Below, piece by piece: positions 43,974 through 56,231 of a DNA stretch of 64,000 nucleotides. Under the pieces are notes generated by a model that was not told the DNA's origin, did no database searches, and saw only the letters and a list, made by a program, of their open reading frames with translations. This stretch comes from Polyangiaceae bacterium (GTDB lineage: Bacteria > Myxococcota_A > Polyangia > Polyangiales > Polyangiaceae), in NCBI GenBank assembly GCA_009780955.1, contig WQZB01000005.1, positions 41,198 to 105,197 on the forward strand. The letters run 5' to 3'. A program made the translations under genes and the position numbers. Numbering within the stretch: the stretch's first letter is position 1; every line of letters begins with the position of its first letter.

Positions 43974-44936
43974 ATGACTGCTGCCGCTGCGCTCCTGCAC
44001 GAGGAGCTCCCACTCATCCAGAAGCTGCGGCACGCTTTGGAGGGGGCTCTTGAAGGAAAGCCAGAAGCCGTCGAGCTCGCTTTAGTCGCACTGCTCGCGG
44101 GTGGCCACCTCCTCATCGAAGACGTACCTGGCGTCGGGAAAACCACGCTCGCGCGCGCCCTGGCCCGCTGCGTTGGCGGTGAGCTACGGCGCGTGCAGTT
44201 TACAAGCGATCTGCTCCCGAGCGACGTTGTCGGCGTTTCCGTCTACGACCAACGCAACGCCGAGTTCGTGCTCCGACACGGACCGATCTTCGCGAACGTC
44301 TTGCTTGCCGATGAAATCAATCGCGCAAGCCCGCGCACGCAGTCAGCGCTTCTCGAAGGCATGAACGAAGCCCAGGTCTCGATCGACGGCAACACCATCC
44401 CGTTGCCCGATCCGTTTTTCGTCATTGCAACGCAGAACCCACAAGACTTTGCAGGCACTTTTCCGTTGCCCGAATCGCAGCTCGATCGGTTTCTTCTCCG
44501 CCTGCGTATTGGCTATCCGCCGCCTCAGGTCGAAATGCGGCTTTTGCTCGAAGGGCACTCCGACACGGCCCGCAACGTGCCTACGGTGCTCGACCCTGCG
44601 CGCCTCGTTGCCCTGCAGCGCCAGGTCGATCGGGTGATGATGGACACGGCGCTTCTTACCTATTTGCATGCCATCATCAATGCAACTCGCACCTCGTCGG
44701 CGCTGGCGCTCGGCGCTTCGACACGCGGCGCCATGGCGCTCGGCAAAGCCGCCCGCGCCCGCGCTCTTCTTCGTGGGCGGAGCTACTGCATCGCCGACGA
44801 CATTCAAGATCTCGCCGTTCCGGTGCTTGCACATCGCGTTCGCCTCGCTAGCGACGAAGGCAGTTTCGTTCCTTCACGCGACGAGGCTGAAAGCGCTATT
44901 CATGACATTGTCACTCACATCCTCATCCCGCTTTAA
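43974..44936 (+). CDS. MoxR-family AAA+ ATPase
   Basis: 320 residues. Walker A EDVPGVGKTTLARAL, Walker B VLLADEINRASPRTQSALLE, sensor 1 FFVIATQNPQDFAGTFPLPE and arginine-finger segment SQLDRFLLR. MoxR ATPases act as chaperones for VWA or DUF58 partners, and the next gene is a DUF58 protein 2 bp downstream. Probably cytoplasmic. Confidence 0.94.
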   Translation: MTAAAALLHEELPLIQKLRHALEGALEGKPEAVELALVALLAGGHLLIEDVPGVGKTTLARALARCVGGELRRVQFTSDLLPSDVVGVSVYDQRNAEFVLRHGPIFANVLLADEINRASPRTQSALLEGMNEAQVSIDGNTIPLPDPFFVIATQNPQDFAGTFPLPESQLDRFLLRLRIGYPPPQVEMRLLLEGHSDTARNVPTVLDPARLVALQRQVDRVMMDTALLTYLHAIINATRTSSALALGASTRGAMALGKAARARALLRGRSYCIADDIQDLAVPVLAHRVRLASDEGSFVPSRDEAESAIHDIVTHILIPL

Positions 44937-44938
44937 AT

Positions 44939-46051
44939 GTGAGCAAGAGCGTGTTTACCAGCCGTCGCGAGCGAGTCGGGGCTGCCGAGGCTAGGGGAGG
45001 CGCTCGCGCCAAGCGGGACCTACTCGGTGCATATGTCTCTCGCTTGAAAAGCCTCCGCTCACCGTCGGAGATCAAGGTCACACGCGAAGGGAAATTTTTT
45101 GTAGGGCTTACGCTCGGTGTGGCTTTTGCGGCCATCAGCACGGGCAACAATCCGCTCTACTTGGTGCTGGGAATGCTTCTCGCGCTTCTCATCGGCAGCT
45201 CCATCATGAGCGAGCTCAATCTGCGCGACCTTGCCGTTATGCGAAAACTGCCGCGACGCGCGCAGGTCGGGCGCCCGCACCAGGTGGAGATCGAAGTCGT
45301 CAACTACAAGCGCCGTATGCCGTCGTTTGCGATCGAAATCGAAGATCTTCGCGCCGATCAGCCCGCAGACAAGCGGTGCTTCTTTCTCAAAATCAGCCCA
45401 CAAAGCATGCAAATTGCAGCCTACCGAAGAACGCCAGCCACGCGTGGGCGTGATGCACACACAGGCTTTCGCATTGCAACGCGCTTTCCTTTTGGACTGT
45501 TCGAAAAGTCACGCGAAATCTTCTCTGACGGCGAGCTTATCATCTACCCCGCAGTCGGCCCCGTGACACTCGCGCAGCTGCCCGCGGGGCGTCACCCAGG
45601 AGGCACCGCCACGTTCGTCCGCGGCCATGACGATGACTTCCTGGGAATCAAGCTTCTTCGCGAGGGCGAAGACCCACGCGACGTGCACTGGCGAAAAAGC
45701 GCCTCGGTCGGACAGCTCGTGATGCGTGAGCGTGCCCGCAATGCACGTCCCGACGTTGTGTTGTCGCTCGATGTTCTTCGTCCTGATAACGCTTTGGACG
45801 ACTGGCAAAGCCTGTTCGAGCGTAAAATCGGCGAGTGCGCCTCGCGCGCCGTTGCGCATATCAAGCGGGGCGAGGGCGTTGCGATCACGACCACGGCCGG
45901 TTGTACCGTGCGCGCGAATCGCATGACAGGGGCGGATCCACTTCTTCGCTTCCTCGCGCTCGTCGACTCGATTCCTTCGGCAACACCTCCTGGTGTGAAG
46001 GGCGCCATGGATGTGGACGTTGTCCCCGATTTGGAGGAGCCCTCCGAATGA
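44939..46051 (+). CDS. DUF58 domain membrane protein
   Basis: 370 residues. Two close hydrophobic segments (FFVGLTLGVAFAAIST and LYLVLGMLLALLIGSS) precede a soluble region with GGTATFVRGHDDDFLGIKLL and GEDPRDVHWRKSA, the DUF58 hallmark. A VWA-like fold follows with VLSLDVLRP. GTG 44939. Its stop overlaps the transglutaminase start (ATGA). The trio MoxR-DUF58-TgpA is a recurrent conserved operon of uncertain function in envelope maintenance. Confidence 0.92.
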   Translation: MSKSVFTSRRERVGAAEARGGARAKRDLLGAYVSRLKSLRSPSEIKVTREGKFFVGLTLGVAFAAISTGNNPLYLVLGMLLALLIGSSIMSELNLRDLAVMRKLPRRAQVGRPHQVEIEVVNYKRRMPSFAIEIEDLRADQPADKRCFFLKISPQSMQIAAYRRTPATRGRDAHTGFRIATRFPFGLFEKSREIFSDGELIIYPAVGPVTLAQLPAGRHPGGTATFVRGHDDDFLGIKLLREGEDPRDVHWRKSASVGQLVMRERARNARPDVVLSLDVLRPDNALDDWQSLFERKIGECASRAVAHIKRGEGVAITTTAGCTVRANRMTGADPLLRFLALVDSIPSATPPGVKGAMDVDVVPDLEEPSE

Positions 46052-48267
46052 GGTTTGGGCTCGTTCACCGCATTTTGACAAACGCTTTCGCTGCGCTGAG
46101 CATCGTTGCGCTCGTTTCCACCGCCTCGATGCCACCGTGGAAGGCAGGCCTTCTTCTCGTGGCACTTGCTGTTGCTATTGCTGTTCCTGAGCGCTGGCGC
46201 CGCCGCCCGGTGCTTCGTTATTTCGCGACCATTGGCCCATTGATCCTTGTTACCGTGCAGCTCGCTCGGTTCTTTGCAGGATACCCGCCACTCGATATTG
46301 CCATTGAGTTTGCCGTCATTCTGCAAATCATTCGTCTTTTGACCCGACGTGGCGCAGCCCACGACCAGCAGCTCATCGTGCTTGCGCTCTTGCACTTTGT
46401 GGCAGGCACTGTGCTTGGCGGGGGTTTTGTTTACGGGCTTTGTTTCCTCGGTTTTCTCGTGGTCGCACCGGGCGCATTGGCACTTAGTCATTTGCGGCGC
46501 GAGGTCGAAGGCAACTATCGACAAGGGGCCCGTGACCGCACGGGACTGCCCGTCGATGTTCCGCGCATTCTGCGCAGTCGCCGCGTTGTTGGGAAAAGAT
46601 TTCTCGCACTAAGCTGCTTGGCTTCCATTCCTATCTTCCTTTTCACCCTCGCCCTTTTCATGATGTTTCCGCGGGTCAACCTGTCGCTTCCGTTTTTTAT
46701 CCAATCACGGCCTGGCCGCGTTATCGGATTTAGCGATCGTGTCGACCTCGGCACAATGGGTCTCTTACGCGCCGATCCAACCATTGCCCTGCGCTTTTAT
46801 GTTCCAGACTTGCCCGAACCCCATCCTTCAAGGCTCATTCTCCGCCTCCGCGGTACCGCGTTCGACAAGTACGATGGCCATGCGTGGTCGCGCCCGCCAG
46901 CCGCGCCCCACCAGAGTGGCCTTCAAAGTGGAGAGCCGGACGAAATGTTCGCTCTCGCTCGGCCCCCCGACGAGCACGATCGCAAGATCTCCTTTGACCT
47001 CGAGTCGATCGATCCTCCCGTCGTTTTTTTACCTCCGCATGTTGTCGCGCTCAAACTGCATCCGCAGCAAACAGCGGTTAGCGAGCGATCGATATTGAAG
47101 CGCGGGCCTGAGGGCGAGGTGCGCTACTCCGACGGCGAGTCGCACGGCATTCGCTACGATGCCTACGTCGCCAGCGAGAGCGAACCCATCATCGAAACTG
47201 TGGCCGCAGAGGACCGTCAGCGTTACCTCGACATTCCGGCGTCAATGCCAAGTCGCATTGCCGATCTTGCACGCGAATGGACAGCGGCTCAGCCAACGCC
47301 TTACCTCAAGGCCAAGGCCATCGAAGAGCGTCTCAAGCACACTTACACATACGATATTGGCTCACCGTCGAGCGGCCGTATGCGGCCCGTCGACCATTTC
47401 TTGTTCGAGTCGAAGCGCGGACACTGCGAGTTCTTTTCAACCGCAATGGCAATTCTTTTGCGCGAGATTGGCATTCCATCGCGCAACGTCACGGGCTTCG
47501 TGGGTGGAACCTACAATCGATTTGGGCGTTATTATTCGGTTCGCCAGGGCGACGCACATTCTTGGGTCGAGGCATACTTCGACGATCCCGCACAAGGATG
47601 GGTAACGTTCGACCCCACGCCGACCTCGGGCGCACAGCCTCTTGAAGACACCACGGGCACATACGCTTATCTGCGCGATTTCGTCGAGGCGCTTTCCGAG
47701 CGATGGAGCCGTTACATCGTCGGCTACGACCTCAAAACGCAGATTCACTTTTTCGACGATTTTCGCCGCCACTACGAAAAGCTTCGCACGATCACGCACA
47801 TCAATAACATAAATTTTGGCGCAGCCGAGCACGTCACGCGCGACTCTCTCGTTGGGGCAACGCTGCTTGCCCTTATGCTAGGCGGCTTCCTTTTTTGGAA
47901 GCGCAAAACGCGCGCAAAACCAACCGCCAGCATGAAGAGGATCCTCGCGATCAATCCAGGGCATGAAACAATCAGTGTACTTTACAAACGTCTTGAGCTT
48001 GCCCTCAACCATCATGGGCTATCGCGGCCGCCGTGTGTGCCGCCTTTGCGTTTCGCCGAACAGCTCGCTAGAAGTGCTCACCCGCTTTCTGATAGCGTAC
48101 TCGCCTTGACCCAACGTTACATCGAGGCACGATTCGGGGGCGTTGCGATGAATGCTGCCGCCCGGCGCGATTTCGAACAGCAAATCAAACGTGTCCGCGC
48201 TTACCGGGCTCCGTCAGCACCGCCACCATCGAGACCGCTTTCAAGTTGCCGCGAACGCCAGCCCTGA
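46048..48267 (+). CDS. TgpA-like transglutaminase-domain membrane protein
   Basis: 739 residues. An N-terminal DUF3488-like bundle of about six helices precedes a periplasmic transglutaminase core with C460 (RGHCEFFSTAMAILLR), H504 (GDAHSWVEAYF) and D522 (WVTFDPTP). A further helix (LVGATLLALMLGGFLFW) and a DUF4129-like tail follow. ATG 46048 overlaps the DUF58 stop; the frame is open upstream. The tail [12 protein letters not shown] is encoded by a family A end whose usual TGA has become TGC, so the ORF runs 27 bp into clpB. Confidence 0.93.
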   Translation: MRFGLVHRILTNAFAALSIVALVSTASMPPWKAGLLLVALAVAIAVPERWRRRPVLRYFATIGPLILVTVQLARFFAGYPPLDIAIEFAVILQIIRLLTRRGAAHDQQLIVLALLHFVAGTVLGGGFVYGLCFLGFLVVAPGALALSHLRREVEGNYRQGARDRTGLPVDVPRILRSRRVVGKRFLALSCLASIPIFLFTLALFMMFPRVNLSLPFFIQSRPGRVIGFSDRVDLGTMGLLRADPTIALRFYVPDLPEPHPSRLILRLRGTAFDKYDGHAWSRPPAAPHQSGLQSGEPDEMFALARPPDEHDRKISFDLESIDPPVVFLPPHVVALKLHPQQTAVSERSILKRGPEGEVRYSDGESHGIRYDAYVASESEPIIETVAAEDRQRYLDIPASMPSRIADLAREWTAAQPTPYLKAKAIEERLKHTYTYDIGSPSSGRMRPVDHFLFESKRGHCEFFSTAMAILLREIGIPSRNVTGFVGGTYNRFGRYYSVRQGDAHSWVEAYFDDPAQGWVTFDPTPTSGAQPLEDTTGTYAYLRDFVEALSERWSRYIVGYDLKTQIHFFDDFRRHYEKLRTITHINNINFGAAEHVTRDSLVGATLLALMLGGFLFWKRKTRAKPTASMKRILAINPGHETISVLYKRLELALNHHGLSRPPCVPPLRFAEQLARSAHPLSDSVLALTQRYIEARFGGVAMNAAARRDFEQQIKRVRAYRAPSAPPPSRPLSSCRERQP
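48233..48254. repeat. Family A left-end fragment
   Basis: GACCGCTTTCAAGTTGCCGC plus GA, differing from the full left arm by one base (TTGACGC to TTGCCGC). It lies at the junction of convergent tgpA-like and clpB genes and contains the clpB stop codon (48241-48243). Confidence 0.88.
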
Positions 48268-50841
48268 TGGCCCTCGATCGACGTTGAGACGCGTGCCAGG
48301 AGGATAGGCCCCTTTAATGACATCCTTGGCAAGAGGATCTTCGAGATACCGCTGGATGGCACGCTTGAGCGGTCTGGCACCGTATTGCGGATCCCAGCCC
48401 ACCTCAACAAGGTAGTCTTTCGCGGCAGGCGACAGACGGACGGAGATCTCACGCCTGGCGAGGCGTTCAGCAAATCGTCCGAGCTGAATATCGATGATCT
48501 TGTGCATTTCGGTTCGCTCGAGGCGACCAAAGACAACGATTTCGTCGAGACGATTGAGAAACTCAGGGCGGAACGCCTTGCGCACATCATCGAGCACCGC
48601 ACGATCGATGAGTGCTTTCTTATCACTTTCTGGCAAGTTCCTTTCGTTGATGGCGGCAATGTGGTGTGAGCCGATGTTGCTCGTGAGGATGAGCACGGTG
48701 TTTTTGAAATCGACCGTGCGCCCTTGGCCATCGGTGAGCCGCCCGTCGTCCATCACTTGAAGCAAAACGTTGTAAATATCAGGATGCGCTTTTTCGACTT
48801 CGTCGAACAAAATAACCGAATAGGGACGACGCCGAACAGGCTCGGTAAGCTGCCCGCCCTCTTCGTACCCAACGTACCCTGGTGGCGCGCCGATGAGTCG
48901 ACTCACCGTGTACTTGTCATGAAATTCGCTCATATCGAGACGAATCATCGCGCGCTCGTCATCGAACAAAAACTCTGCCAGCGCGCGGGCAAGCTCGGTT
49001 TTGCCAACACCCGTGGGCCCAAGAAAAAGAAAGCTGCCTATCGGCCTTTTTTCGTCACCAAGACCCGCTCGCGAACGCCGTACGGCATTCGCCACGGCAT
49101 TGAGTGCTTCTTCTTGCCCGACAACTCGGGACCGAAGCCCTTCTTCCATTCGAAGAAGTTTATGCATTTCACCCTCGAGCATTTTGCTTACGGGCACACC
49201 GGTCCACTTCGCAACAATCGATGCAATGTCTTGATCAGTCACTTCTTCTTTGAGATACGAGGTCTTCTCTTGCACTTTCGCAAGCGCGCGGCGCTTCTCT
49301 TCGACGCGTTTTTCAAGCTCTGGAATCGTGCCATAGCGAAGCTCTGCGGCCTTGCCCAAATCGCCTTTGCGTTGCGCCGTTTCGGCCTCGGCGCGGAGCT
49401 CCTCGAGCTTCGGCGCAGTTTTGCGGATGTCTTCGATGATTTCCTTTTCGCGAAGCCATTGCGCCTTCATTCCACCGATTTTCTCTTCAAGATCGGCAAT
49501 TTCACTTTTGATGTCTTGCAAACGCGCTTTGCTGGCTATATCGCGCTCTTTCTTGAGCGCCTCTTGTTCGATTTGAAGCTGCGTAAGCTTTCGCTGCACG
49601 GCGTCGATTTCGCTCGGCATGCTGTCGACTTCCATTTTGATTTTCGCCGCCGCTTCGTCGACGAGATCAATGGCTTTGTCGGGCAAAAACCTATCGGATA
49701 CGTAGCGGTCGGATAGCGTGGCCGCCGCCACAAGCGCCGCGTCTTGAATGCGAATGCCGTGGTGGACTTCGTAGCGCTCTTTGAGCCCTCGCAGAATGGC
49801 AATGGTGTCAGAAACGGTAGGCTGTGTAACAAGGACAGGCTGAAAACGTCGCTCGAGGGCGGGATCTCTTTCAATGCGCTTTTTGTATTCGTCGAGCGTG
49901 GTGGCGCCAATGCACCGAAGCTCGCCACGCGCAAGTGCAGGCTTGAGCAGATTCGCTGCATCCATCGACCCCTCGGCTGCTCCGGCACCCACGATGGTGT
50001 GAATTTCGTCGATGAAAAGAACAATGGCGCCCGCCGCCACCTCGACTTCTTTCAAAACGGCTTTCAAGCGATCTTCGAATTCGCCACGGTATTTGGCACC
50101 CGCAACGAGAGCGCCCATGTCGAGCGACACAAGCCGCTTGTTTTTGAGCGATTCGGGCACGTCTCCGCGTACGATGCGCTGGGCAATCCCTTCCACAATG
50201 GCTGTTTTGCCGACGCCCGGCTCCCCAATCAAAACTGGGTTGTTTTTCGTTCGCCGAGAAAGCACCTGCATGACCCGCCGAATTTCTTCGTCGCGACCGA
50301 CGACCGGGTCAACTTTCCCTTTTCGTGCGGCCTGCGTCAAATCGCGAGTGTATTTGTCGAGTGCTTGGAACTTCCCTTCCGGATCGCGATCGGTCACCCG
50401 TTGCGATCCCCTCACGGCAGCAAGCGCTTTGAGAAGCTTGTCGTAAGTGACACCGCCAGCAAGCTCGAATGCCGCCAAAACTTCGCGATCGTGCTTGGCA
50501 AGCGCAAGGACGAAATGCTCGACAGATACGAAATCGTCTTTCAGCGCCTTGGCTTCGTCTTCTGCCTTGCGAACGGTCTCGAGCATGCGCCGCGACAGCC
50601 CTGGCTCAGCGCCACCGGTTACACGCGGAAGCTTTTCAACGTACTCTTTCGCATGCCGCTCGAGTAGTGGTGAATCGCCACCCGCTTTCTGAAACAGCGG
50701 CAGCGCGATGCCGTCGTCTTGCGTGAGCATGGCAAGCACGAAGTGCTCGGGTACGAGCTCGGGATTGCCCCGCCGGCTGGCAAGGTTGATGGCTTCTCGC
50801 AGCGCCTCCTGGCTCTTGGTCGTCATTCTGTCCGGTCGCAT
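48241..50841 (-). CDS. clpB: ATP-dependent disaggregase ClpB
   Basis: 866 residues; Hsp100 disaggregase acting with DnaK. N domain ([20 protein letters not shown]), AAA-1 with [16 protein letters not shown], and a long coiled-coil middle domain (about residues 400-510, [17 protein letters not shown]). AAA-2 has [19 protein letters not shown] and [10 protein letters not shown]. No ClpP-binding loop is evident, as expected for ClpB. ATG 50841 ([10 protein letters not shown]) gives the usual N terminus. It follows gyrB by about 70 bp. The stop TGA is inside a family A end. No HrcA or sigma-32 site was recognised. Confidence 0.96.
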   Translation of the reverse strand: MRPDRMTTKSQEALREAINLASRRGNPELVPEHFVLAMLTQDDGIALPLFQKAGGDSPLLERHAKEYVEKLPRVTGGAEPGLSRRMLETVRKAEDEAKALKDDFVSVEHFVLALAKHDREVLAAFELAGGVTYDKLLKALAAVRGSQRVTDRDPEGKFQALDKYTRDLTQAARKGKVDPVVGRDEEIRRVMQVLSRRTKNNPVLIGEPGVGKTAIVEGIAQRIVRGDVPESLKNKRLVSLDMGALVAGAKYRGEFEDRLKAVLKEVEVAAGAIVLFIDEIHTIVGAGAAEGSMDAANLLKPALARGELRCIGATTLDEYKKRIERDPALERRFQPVLVTQPTVSDTIAILRGLKERYEVHHGIRIQDAALVAAATLSDRYVSDRFLPDKAIDLVDEAAAKIKMEVDSMPSEIDAVQRKLTQLQIEQEALKKERDIASKARLQDIKSEIADLEEKIGGMKAQWLREKEIIEDIRKTAPKLEELRAEAETAQRKGDLGKAAELRYGTIPELEKRVEEKRRALAKVQEKTSYLKEEVTDQDIASIVAKWTGVPVSKMLEGEMHKLLRMEEGLRSRVVGQEEALNAVANAVRRSRAGLGDEKRPIGSFLFLGPTGVGKTELARALAEFLFDDERAMIRLDMSEFHDKYTVSRLIGAPPGYVGYEEGGQLTEPVRRRPYSVILFDEVEKAHPDIYNVLLQVMDDGRLTDGQGRTVDFKNTVLILTSNIGSHHIAAINERNLPESDKKALIDRAVLDDVRKAFRPEFLNRLDEIVVFGRLERTEMHKIIDIQLGRFAERLARREISVRLSPAAKDYLVEVGWDPQYGARPLKRAIQRYLEDPLAKDVIKGAYPPGTRLNVDRGPSGLAFAAT

Positions 50842-50909
50842 GGGCAGAAGTGTTAACCACGGGTATATGCGGTGCAACGGTTACGCCGCAGACACTGTGG
50901 AGTCGTGGA

Positions 50910-53495
<2,586 letters not shown>

Positions 53496-53549
53496 CTATT
53501 TTCCTGCTAGTAACGCCATCGGAACGCGGAAGAATAACGCGGATGAAAA

Positions 53550-54650
53550 TCACGGAGTAAGATGCGTTAGCATTCCACTTTCGATGCGGAAGTCCCTCCT
53601 CGCCGAGGAATCGTCGCCGGTGTCAATGAGCTCAGGGCGCGTTGTCGTCAAAAATACCTGACCTTTCAGCTCACGCAGAAACGAGAACAAAGCCAGTGTT
53701 CGCTCGCGGTCGAGTTCGCTCGAAACATCATCGAGAAGCAACATTGGCCAGAGGCCTCGCGCCCTGCCAATCACTTCGATTTCGGCAGACTTGAGTGCCA
53801 ACGTTACCGTGCGATGCTGACCTTGCGACGCGAAACCGCGAACGGGTCGCCCATCGAGACGAAGAGCGAGATCATCGCGGTGCGGACCGATGCTTGCGCT
53901 ACCTCGCGACAGATCTCGATCACGGCGTTGACCAAGTTCTCGTTCGTATTCGGCAGGATCCTTCGGCGCCGACGGTGCATAGGCAACATCAAGGGCAAGT
54001 CCTGGTGTAGCGATGAGCGCAAAAGCTTTCATGGCAAAGTCAGAAAGCAGCTCGGTTGCACGGGCACGATGAGCCATCACCGCAAGCCCATGGCGTACAG
54101 CAAGCGTTTCCCAATCGGCAAGCTCGGTAGCCTTTGCCCCTCGCACATCGAGTATGCGTTGGCGAGCTTTGATTGCACGCGCATACGCATGGGAATCAGT
54201 CATCGACTGTGGCCAAGCGTAAAGGGCCGTGCGATCGAGCAAACGCCTTCGCCCCTCGCTCGATCCCATCGACAGAGAAATTTCTCCAGGATGAAACACG
54301 ACAACAGGAGAGCGCACCGCAAATGCGGAAAGAGAAGAAGGACGCTTGTCGTCGATCTTGACCCATCGCTTACCACGCTCGATCCCCACCGACTGCACGC
54401 GCATCCCGCCCTCTTCGCTCACCATGGCGCGCACGCTGACCACTTCAGAATGATAGTCCACAAGCTCGCTAAGCCTTGACGTACGAAAGCTTTTTGACGT
54501 GGCTACAAAATAGAGAGACTCAAGAATATTTGTTTTTCCCTGGCCGTTGTCGCCAGAAATAACATTGAATCGACGGCCCCATTCCGTATCGATCCGGGCA
54601 AGATTCCGGAACGATCGCACATGCAAGGCCTGGATCGAAAGAGACCGCAC
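53550..54650 (-). CDS. recF: DNA replication and repair protein RecF
   Basis: 366 residues, an SMC-like ATPase that loads RecA at gaps. Walker A GDNGQGKTNILESLYF, the family segment ALYAWPQSMTDSHAYARAIKARQ, signature ASQGQHRTVTLALKSAE and Walker B LLLDDVSSELD. GTG 54650 starts at VRSLSIQALHVRSFRN. It lies between dnaN and gyrB, the standard origin-proximal order. Confidence 0.95.
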   Translation of the reverse strand: MRSLSIQALHVRSFRNLARIDTEWGRRFNVISGDNGQGKTNILESLYFVATSKSFRTSRLSELVDYHSEVVSVRAMVSEEGGMRVQSVGIERGKRWVKIDDKRPSSLSAFAVRSPVVVFHPGEISLSMGSSEGRRRLLDRTALYAWPQSMTDSHAYARAIKARQRILDVRGAKATELADWETLAVRHGLAVMAHRARATELLSDFAMKAFALIATPGLALDVAYAPSAPKDPAEYERELGQRRDRDLSRGSASIGPHRDDLALRLDGRPVRGFASQGQHRTVTLALKSAEIEVIGRARGLWPMLLLDDVSSELDRERTLALFSFLRELKGQVFLTTTRPELIDTGDDSSARRDFRIESGMLTHLTP

Positions 54651-54657
54651 TAGACTA

Positions 54658-54685
54658 GACCGCGTTCAAATTGGTGAAACCGGTC
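54658..54685. repeat. Minimal family A element (ends only)
   Basis: A 28-bp unit, GACCGCGTTCAAATTGG followed by TGAAACCGGTC: the two family A termini nearly abutting with no interior. It fills the 33-bp gap between dnaN and recF, and its right end supplies the dnaN TGA. Confidence 0.72.
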
Positions 54686-55844
54686 AGATTCGCATGGGCA
54701 TGATGACGGCAAGCGACTGCCGAACCGAAGTCGGGGTTGAACTTGCCGGGCAAAGAACGGCAGGATCGAGCTCGCCCGACAGGTTGAGCAAAACCTCGTC
54801 GTCCGAAATCGACGCAAGCACGTCAAGGAAATACTTTGCATTGAAACCGATGCTTAGATTCGGCCCAACATACTCAATTGGAATTTCGTCAAACCCATCG
54901 CCACGTTCGGGGGATTCGCTTGTAATGCGCATAAACCCCTTTGACAACGAAAGCTTGACCCCACCCGTGCGCTCGCTCGCGGCCACGGAGACGGCCTTCA
55001 GCGCCTCAGCAAAAGCTGTGCGTGGCGCGCGAACGATCTTGTCGTTCGCTTGCGGAATGACCTGAGAATACGGTGGGAACTGAGCATCGGCGAGCTTCAC
55101 GCTGAACGTCATGCCGGCGCCTTGGAAGAAAGCGCTAGAACCGCTTTGTGTAATGAAAAGTTCCGGCTTTTTCGTTTCGCTCCCCGCAGAAAGAGGTTCC
55201 GAAAGAATTTCATCGCACAAGCGACGAAGCTCTTGAACGGCCTTGAGCGGAATGAGCATGGTTGTCGAAGCATGGCGGCCCGCGACCTTGATATCGACTT
55301 TCGATAATCGATGACCATCCGTGGTTACCATGCGAACCACATCACCGTCCCACTCGAAGAGCGCCGAGTTTAGGTGCGAACGTGTTTCATCGGGTGAGAT
55401 CGAAAAGTGAGTTTTCTGAATAAGCTCGCTTAGCACTTCGACGTCCAACGTAAGAGTTGGCGAGCCCTCAGCAGGTTGCGGGCGTGGAGGGAAATCGTCG
55501 CCCGGCATGCCACGAAGGGTATAACGACGCGCACCACCACTCGACTTGAGCGTTGTGGTGGCATTGGGTTGCGTAGAGATTACAATCGGCCCGTCTGGCA
55601 TCATTTTGATGCGCTCGAACAGATCCCGGGCGCTTACGGCCACGCTACCCGGACTTGCCACTTCCGCACTCACCTGACCAAGAAGCGCCAAGTAGAGATC
55701 CGTTGCAGCAAGCTTGAGCGCATTCGATCCGTCGGTGGCGAGCAGCACGTTTGCAAGCACTGGCATCGTGCTTTTGCGCTCCGCAATGCCTTGCATGCGA
55801 AAGGTAGCCTTCAGTATTTCTTTCTTGGCAACCGTAAGCTCCAT
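54684..55844 (-). CDS. dnaN: DNA polymerase III sliding clamp subunit beta
   Basis: 386 residues, beta clamp with three similar domains. The N terminus MELTVAKKEILKATFRMQGIA, DGHRLSKVDIKVA in the second domain and the C-terminal PMRI match the family, including the hydrophobic cleft region that binds polymerases. ATG 55844. It is the first gene of the dnaN-recF-gyrB-clpB run; upstream lies the origin-like region rather than dnaA. The stop is shared with a minimal family A unit. Confidence 0.96.
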   Translation of the reverse strand: MELTVAKKEILKATFRMQGIAERKSTMPVLANVLLATDGSNALKLAATDLYLALLGQVSAEVASPGSVAVSARDLFERIKMMPDGPIVISTQPNATTTLKSSGGARRYTLRGMPGDDFPPRPQPAEGSPTLTLDVEVLSELIQKTHFSISPDETRSHLNSALFEWDGDVVRMVTTDGHRLSKVDIKVAGRHASTTMLIPLKAVQELRRLCDEILSEPLSAGSETKKPELFITQSGSSAFFQGAGMTFSVKLADAQFPPYSQVIPQANDKIVRAPRTAFAEALKAVSVAASERTGGVKLSLSKGFMRITSESPERGDGFDEIPIEYVGPNLSIGFNAKYFLDVLASISDDEVLLNLSGELDPAVLCPASSTPTSVRQSLAVIMPMRI

Positions 55845-55939
55845 TGGGGCCTTACGGAGTGCCCGTGATCCCGCGCGGGGTCAAGTGATTCGTCAGGGTT
55901 TTGCCGTGACTGCTGGGCTCGTGTGCTCGCCACCTTCGA

Positions 55940-56060
55940 TCGCGCGTCTCTTGGATCCGTTTTTAAAGAAATTTAATTTATTGGTCGTTGTATTAGAGCC
56001 TGTGGATTTTGTGGACAAGTCTGAATTTTTCAATAATTTCATGTTGTTATCATGGCATGC
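55940..56060. other. Candidate replication origin (oriC-like) upstream of dnaN
   Basis: The 387-bp gap 55845-56231 has no gene. At 55961-55980 there are 19 A/T of 20 bases, resembling an unwinding element. At 56001-56018 two DnaA-box-like 9-mers are adjacent: TGTGGATTT (AAATCCACA reversed, two mismatches from TTATCCACA) and TGTGGACAA (TTGTCCACA reversed, one mismatch). More AT-rich DNA follows to 56050. dnaN and two parS sites nearby support an origin setting. It could instead be a former dnaA/dnaN promoter. Confidence 0.5.
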
Positions 56061-56182
56061 CAGGTGGGATATCGTGAGAGAATTTTCGCAGCATTCCTGG
56101 GAAATCTATGGCCATCAGAATGTCCTCCGGTTCCTCCACGACCACATCCCAGGGGATAGCTGCAAGAACTCCACAGCCTCAA

Positions 56183-56220
56183 GACCGCCGCCTCGATCTC
56201 GCGTCAATTTGAAAGCGGTC
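56183..56220. repeat. Family A half element (reverse orientation)
   Basis: Matches the reverse complement of the left 38 bp of family A, with the inner part GCCTCGATCTCGCG followed by TCAATTTGAAAGCGGTC. It lies 11 bp beyond the stop of the minus-strand gene at 56232. The right half is absent. Confidence 0.87.
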
Positions 56221-56231
56221 TGGCGCAACGT

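Noticed and set aside
43657..43977. 106-codon plus-strand frame in the gap before MoxR
   Set aside because: Cys/Arg-rich, no ribosome-binding site, overlaps the MoxR start and matches no recognisable family.
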